Notes under the pieces: generated by a model
What the model was told of the DNA's origin: nothing
Database searches by the model: none
Seen by the model: the letters and a program-made list of their open reading frames with translations, nothing else
Source: Erysipelothrix sp.
GTDB lineage: Bacteria > Bacillota_I > Bacilli_A > Erysipelotrichales > Erysipelotrichaceae
Direction: 5' to 3'
Length of the DNA stretch: 55,698 nucleotides
Assembly: GCA_018335655.1 (NCBI GenBank)
Contig: JAGXRX010000013.1
Location: 1-55,698 of the forward strand
Made by a program: the position numbers and the translations under genes
Shown: one piece after another, positions 51,753-55,698 of the stretch
How positions within the stretch are numbered: position 1 is the stretch's first letter
Layout of the letters: each line of letters starts with the position of its first letter

Positions 51753-52700
51753 CTAGAAATTCAAACTGTTTTGTTCAATCTTATGTATGAGTTTTTCGAT
51801 AAACTCAAGTGCATCGCCTTCAACCACAATTTGGGCTAGGCTGCATATCGGTGCAAGTTTATCTGTATTTACCGCAATTATGGTTTCTACATTCTTAAGT
51901 CCTTCAATGTGTTGGACTGAACCAGAAATACCTAAAGCAATGTAGAGTTTTGGGCTAACTGTTTTACCTGATTGCCCTACTTGGATTTTTCGTTTAACTA
52001 TTCCAGCATCTACTACTTTACGACTTGCTGCTACTTGTGCATTGAGTATAGTTGCTAAATCTTGAAGTCGATTGAAATTGTCAATAATTCCAGCCCCACC
52101 TGATATTATGACTTTACTATCACGTATGTCTTCAGTTTTAGCTTTTGCATGAGTTTCAAGCAAGCGAATTTTTGATGGCTTGGGTTGATAATCTTCTAAA
52201 TAGGTAATTGATGTTTGTTTAATTTGTGTCTGAGTAGATTGAAATACCCCAGGTCTAACGCTCATCATAATTGGCCCTTCACCTATTGACACAATCTGTG
52301 CCATAAGTTTGCCACTGTAAGCAGGCCGAATCATTTCAATCACACCTTGATTTGATTTTATATCTGTGACATCCGCAACAAGCCCAGTGTGAAGAGCAAT
52401 AGCCAAACGAGGCGCAAGAATGCGACCTATTGGACTTGCAGAAAAAAGAATGATGTCATAATGATGTTGAAAATGAACTTCTTTTAAAAGTTCTGTTAGA
52501 TTCAATGTGTCATATGAATTTATATTACATTTATCAATAATTAATACATGATCATAAACACTATTTGTGTTAGGTACATTATCTTGTGTGCCTATGGCTG
52601 TGATCTCAAAAGCCTGATCTTCAACCATAAGCTCACACGCCCCCAACAGACTAAGATCGTTGGGATGATTCCCATCAAGATATACTAGGATCTTTTTCAT
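51753..52700 (-). CDS. etfA: Electron transfer flavoprotein alpha subunit (YgcQ-like)
   Basis: The 315-residue protein has the N-terminal ETF alpha/beta fold and the C-terminal FAD domain (from about 190): VISGGAGI, VDAGIVKRKIQVGQSGKTVSPKLYIALGISGSVQHIEG and IIAVNTDKLAPIC. It carries electrons between the neighbouring FAD-linked dehydrogenase and another acceptor. It overlaps etfB by 4 bases. No acyl-CoA dehydrogenase is in the window, so this ETF is not obviously for fatty-acid oxidation. Confidence 0.93.
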   Translation of the reverse strand: MKKILVYLDGNHPNDLSLLGACELMVEDQAFEITAIGTQDNVPNTNSVYDHVLIIDKCNINSYDTLNLTELLKEVHFQHHYDIILFSASPIGRILAPRLAIALHTGLVADVTDIKSNQGVIEMIRPAYSGKLMAQIVSIGEGPIMMSVRPGVFQSTQTQIKQTSITYLEDYQPKPSKIRLLETHAKAKTEDIRDSKVIISGGAGIIDNFNRLQDLATILNAQVAASRKVVDAGIVKRKIQVGQSGKTVSPKLYIALGISGSVQHIEGLKNVETIIAVNTDKLAPICSLAQIVVEGDALEFIEKLIHKIEQNSLNF

Positions 52701-53494
52701 GATATAAAACCTTTTTCTTTTAAGAATTCATACACCACTTGTATCCCAGTATCATCATTTGCTACTTCAATCTTATCGCTTCGAGTTAAAGTTTTAACAA
52801 ATGTTTTAGTAACCTTCGTTTTAGAACCATCAAATCCAACATCTACTTTACTTAAATTTAAATCTAAACAACTAATAATCTTTAAACGATTTGATACATC
52901 TTTATTAAGATCTTCATAACGTACATAAGGTAGTTTATAGGGGACATCCTTTTGTAGACTCAGAACTGCTGGGAGCTGTGTCTCATAAGTCATCACATGA
53001 TGATCGCTATCAACACTTAGCTCCAAGCGTCCTAATTCAATTTCGTGGGTTTTAATATTTATGATGTTTGATAAATGAGGTAAGTTCAACCACTGTGCCA
53101 CTTGTGCTGGAACATGCGATGTATCGCCATCCAAGGTATGTGTCCCACTCAAAATCACATCATAGCTTTGTTTCTTAAGATACTCTGATAACACCTTGCT
53201 TGTAGCATATGTATCGCTTCCAACAAACGCAAGATCTGAAATCAGCGTTGCATAATCAACATTTAGTCTCAATAAATCTTCCAATTTATGGGTGATGTTA
53301 CGAGGTCCCATACTAACAACTTCAATTTCAGTATGTGGATAGCTCTTTTTTAGACTTAAGGCAAATGCGACTGCACAGGCATCTTCAGGATTAAGAATCT
53401 GATTCATCTTTTCCCGAATCAACACATTGCGCTCGTAATCGTATTTGAAGTCTTCCATGTCTGGAACATATTTAATGAGACAGATGATTTTCAT
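52697..53494 (-). CDS. etfB: Electron transfer flavoprotein beta subunit (YgcR-like)
   Basis: The 265-residue protein shows ICLIKYVPDMEDFKYD, LNPEDACAVAFAL, GSDTYATSKVLSEYLKK and GTHTLDGDTSHVPAQVAQWL, the EtfB nucleotide-binding landmarks. Size equals E. coli YgcR (about 259). Whether it has the extra FAD needed for electron bifurcation cannot be judged by eye. It begins 1 base after the MFS stop. Confidence 0.92.
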   Translation of the reverse strand: MKIICLIKYVPDMEDFKYDYERNVLIREKMNQILNPEDACAVAFALSLKKSYPHTEIEVVSMGPRNITHKLEDLLRLNVDYATLISDLAFVGSDTYATSKVLSEYLKKQSYDVILSGTHTLDGDTSHVPAQVAQWLNLPHLSNIINIKTHEIELGRLELSVDSDHHVMTYETQLPAVLSLQKDVPYKLPYVRYEDLNKDVSNRLKIISCLDLNLSKVDVGFDGSKTKVTKTFVKTLTRSDKIEVANDDTGIQVVYEFLKEKGFIS

Positions 53495-53495
53495 T

Positions 53496-54770
53496 TTATG
53501 CTTTGTTTTCCTTTTTAATGAGTCTTCCGAAAATAAATACTAATACAACACCAGTTAAACCAAGAATAGCACTGGAGATGAAGTAAGCATTAAATCCACC
53601 CATATCACCGAATGTGTTCCATAAGAATGAATTGAATTCAGGAAGGATGATGTCTGGCATGTAACCAATGAATGAAATTGCTCCAATGGCTGTACCAAGA
53701 ATTATAGCATCAAGTTTAAGATCGCCTAAGAGTGACCAGTATGTTCCACGAATGGCATATAGGAAGACTCCTAGAAGAATGATTAAGATAGGGAATAAAC
53801 CAGCATTACCAGCTACTGGAAGTACTGAAATAGTGACTAATACAGCTGCTGCGCCTGCTAATGAAATCATTTGAACAGTTGTACGACCAATCTTATCACC
53901 TAAGTAACCACCAATAAACCCACCAACAGGACGCATCCATAATACAACGACCATAGTACCTGCAACTGAAACTGGATCAATACCAACATAAACTTCTAAG
54001 AACCATGATAAGTAATAGACTGTCCAGAATACAGCATATCCCATGAAAATTATAGCACCCATTAGATATACTTTTTTGTTTTTAAATAAGCTACCTAGTT
54101 CAGAGAATTTGAAAGCAGGTGATTTAACAGCTTCTTTCTTATTCGCATCAAGAGCTAAGACTTTCTTATCATCTTGAACAAAGAACCAAACTAAAGCTGA
54201 AGTAATAATTAGAACTGCAGAATACATGTAGATAACTGCAATTAAAGCTTCACGTTTAAGAAGAATATCTGAACTTGCACCTAAGATACCTGAGAAGATA
54301 AATAGTGCTAAACTGGCTAGTAAGGCTTCAACAACCCCACGTCCACCGTCCAAGACACCGAAGAATGTACCTTGCTCATCTTCATTTGCAAGTAGTTTTA
54401 CAATCTTCATATGGGCACTCCAGAATGTGAATACAGAGAAGATACCCCAAATTCCGAAGATCACCATAACATACTCATAATTAGGAACTTGTGCAAACCA
54501 TAATCCACCTAAACCGGTGAAGAACAGTGACATAGCTAGTAGTTTCTTCGCTGAGAAGCGATCGCTTAGGATTCCACTTGGAATATAACCAAATACGAAT
54601 ACCCATCCTAAAAGGGTATACATGGTGTTGAGTTGTATGTTAGTCATGTTGAAGACTTGCAAGATTGTCTCTTGATAGTTACTTCTTAGATAGATCAATG
54701 GATAGATTGATCCAGCAGCTAATACAACTAGAAAGAACTGAAAATACTTTTTATACTTTTCCTGGCTCAT
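53496..54770 (-). CDS. MFS transporter (YgcS-like)
   Basis: The 424-residue protein has twelve membrane segments. Motif A copies are GILSDRFSAKKLL after helix 2 and GGYLGDKIGRTTVQ after helix 8. AGGAGG precedes the ATG at 7 bases. By position between FAD oxidase and ETF genes it corresponds to E. coli ygcS and is the likely importer of the cluster's substrate. Substrate unknown. Confidence 0.87.
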   Translation of the reverse strand: MSQEKYKKYFQFFLVVLAAGSIYPLIYLRSNYQETILQVFNMTNIQLNTMYTLLGWVFVFGYIPSGILSDRFSAKKLLAMSLFFTGLGGLWFAQVPNYEYVMVIFGIWGIFSVFTFWSAHMKIVKLLANEDEQGTFFGVLDGGRGVVEALLASLALFIFSGILGASSDILLKREALIAVIYMYSAVLIITSALVWFFVQDDKKVLALDANKKEAVKSPAFKFSELGSLFKNKKVYLMGAIIFMGYAVFWTVYYLSWFLEVYVGIDPVSVAGTMVVVLWMRPVGGFIGGYLGDKIGRTTVQMISLAGAAAVLVTISVLPVAGNAGLFPILIILLGVFLYAIRGTYWSLLGDLKLDAIILGTAIGAISFIGYMPDIILPEFNSFLWNTFGDMGGFNAYFISSAILGLTGVVLVFIFGRLIKKENKA

Positions 54771-54885
54771 GACGGGCCCTCCTTTTTATTATATACTCGC
54801 TATAGCACGAGCCAATTCTCTTGATTATCCCCTATAAGTGATCGCAAGATGTGCTCATGCATGAGTAGCGAATGATAATACTCCT

Positions 54886-55698
54886 TTACTTGATATACTT
54901 CATTCCCTCTTCTTGTGGGTATATCGTCCCAAAATTCATAATTCCTTTTGGATCAAATGTTTCTTTAAGCTTTTCTAACATAAAGTATGCTGAACCATGC
55001 TCATCTTTAGTCCATTGATTACGGAACTTACCAATACCGTGGTGATGACACATTGATCCACCTAGTTTTAATGTTTCTTCCACAATAATCGTTTGAATTG
55101 GATGATGATAGATGCGCATTTCATCTTCTGGCTCACAATTGATCTTATAGTTGTAAACAAAGTACATGTTAGTGCCATTGATGTAGCTGTGTGATGAGTG
55201 TCCACCTAACATAGTTAGGTCATGGGCACGATCAAATTCACTTCTAACACGTTTGATTACGTTGTCATAGATGAGTGGAATAGTTTCCCAATCTGCGGAA
55301 ATCTCAGTTGTAAATCCTGCATGTGAATCATTTTCAATCATGCCTTCAAATTCATCATCAATGTCTTTTTGAGACCAGTTTAGATGATTAAACCAATTTT
55401 CAATGTGTTTACTGTCAACTTTTTCAATAATGCTATCTTTGAATTTTTCAATCGCTTCATCAATACCTACTGATGTAGCGTTGACTATATGTTCATTACC
55501 TTCGGCCATGAAAATCAAAACACATTTTTCTTTATAGAAATGGTAGAAGTGTTGGTATGCATCTTCTTCAGAATAAACACGTGCTACAGATGGACGATAG
55601 CCATTAACCATTACTTCACGTAAGATCTCAATACCACTAGCAACATCTTTAATTAGATATCCATGGAATTGGTGATTCTTAGGGAAGAACTTAAATAA
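54886..55698 (-). CDS. FAD-linked oxidase (YgcU / alkyl-DHAP synthase-like), 3' part
   Basis: The frame is open to the window edge, so the 5' part with the FAD-binding PCMH domain is cut off; 270 residues of the C-terminal half are seen. They begin FKFFPKNHQFHGYLIKDVASGIEILREVM, then MVNGYRPSVARVYSEED. The family mark SMCHHHGIGKF (histidine triplet, as in alkyl-dihydroxyacetonephosphate synthase) and the ending TFDPKGIMNFGTIYP are clear. The group includes glycolate and D-lactate dehydrogenases. Next to etfBA it most likely oxidises a hydroxy acid or polyol and hands electrons to ETF. It matches E. coli YgcU by neighbourhood. Confidence 0.88.
   Translation of the reverse strand, partial: LFKFFPKNHQFHGYLIKDVASGIEILREVMVNGYRPSVARVYSEEDAYQHFYHFYKEKCVLIFMAEGNEHIVNATSVGIDEAIEKFKDSIIEKVDSKHIENWFNHLNWSQKDIDDEFEGMIENDSHAGFTTEISADWETIPLIYDNVIKRVRSEFDRAHDLTMLGGHSSHSYINGTNMYFVYNYKINCEPEDEMRIYHHPIQTIIVEETLKLGGSMCHHHGIGKFRNQWTKDEHGSAYFMLEKLKETFDPKGIMNFGTIYPQEEGMKYIK

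Noticed and set aside
54788-54815. TTGGCT-16-TATAAT promoter with GCTATAGC palindrome before the MFS gene
   Set aside because: The start point would fall inside the AGGAGG ribosome binding site and remove it, so a functional promoter here is unlikely unless start selection is unusual.
54854-54865. Perfect palindrome CTCATGCATGAG
   Set aside because: Short, without T run or promoter boxes in register; could be chance.
1-55698. CRISPR array, insertion sequence, phage genes or rRNA
   Set aside because: No direct-repeat arrays with spacers, transposase motifs, terminal repeats or rRNA landmarks were seen on either strand.
1-55698. Mollicute-type genetic code (TGA as tryptophan)
   Set aside because: TGA ends many genes at well-supported positions (ATGA overlaps) and tryptophan codons are TGG.

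Overview
The window is AT-rich, low-GC Bacillota-type DNA. Genes carry strong AGGAGG-like ribosome binding sites, tRNA genes encode CCA, and TGA is used as a stop. Two perfect CcpA cre sites, a glmS ribozyme, a sortase-anchored CnaB surface protein and a PRD-type MtlR all point to Bacillota. An Erysipelotrichia-like member is my best guess, from overall gene style and not from any marker gene. I see no transposase, integrase, prophage, CRISPR array or rRNA. Most genes are on the minus strand, in several long operons.

Layout. 1-650: the 5' part of a sugar-phosphate nucleotidyltransferase gene and a tRNA-Thr(GGT) with its own promoter and terminator. 672-12561: one long minus-strand operon that starts with thiolase, FabG-like reductase, an alpha/beta hydrolase and an HMG-CoA synthase/KAS III-like enzyme. 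It continues with a complete branched-chain-amino-acid-type ABC transporter (LivH, M, G, F and binding protein), a CoA-transferase, a second hydrolase, a TetR regulator and Maf. It reads as uptake and CoA-dependent breakdown of an unidentified carboxylic acid. Its promoter diverges from ackA, and the two share a perfect cre site; a TetR-type palindrome lies at the operon's start. 14035-18321: a 1428-residue LPXTG-type adhesin. 18569-23706: the mannitol PTS operon mtlA-mtlR-mtlF-mtlD. 23833-25892: a polysaccharide deacetylase and a NYN-LOTUS protein. 26072-27951: nagA-nagB. 27974-32498: two M20 peptidases, a queuosine-precursor transporter and three small membrane proteins in tandem. 32540-35825: an esterase, tRNA-Leu(GAG), and glmS behind its ribozyme. 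35835-41095: an ECF transporter of unknown substrate with an MFS gene and a divergent LacI regulator. 41178-46732: two different diguanylate cyclases flanking a cytoplasmic alpha-amylase; one fuses a LacI-type sugar-binding domain to GGDEF and has a cre site over its start site. 47119-55698: a minus-strand cluster of FAD-linked oxidase, MFS, EtfB, EtfA, SDR, FGGY kinase, SurE and BCCT transporter.

How the parts fit. Amino-sugar flow (NagA, NagB, GlmS), mannitol, alpha-glucans and acetate overflow (AckA) form a fermentative carbon network with visible CcpA sites. The two most interesting regions are the thiolase-Liv operon and the last cluster. The latter has the same gene set as the poorly understood E. 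coli ygcQRSUW-ygcE region, here extended by a phosphatase and a quaternary-amine-type transporter. Both look like substrate-specific catabolic systems whose substrates I cannot name from sequence.

Several long-ORF starts are moved inward here because the upstream part lies in a ribozyme, a terminator or upstream of a good ribosome binding site: livF, the KAS III-like gene, the thiolase, mtlR, mtlA, the NYN gene, nagB, glmS, the ECF ATPase, the LacI regulator, the esterase and the first small membrane protein.
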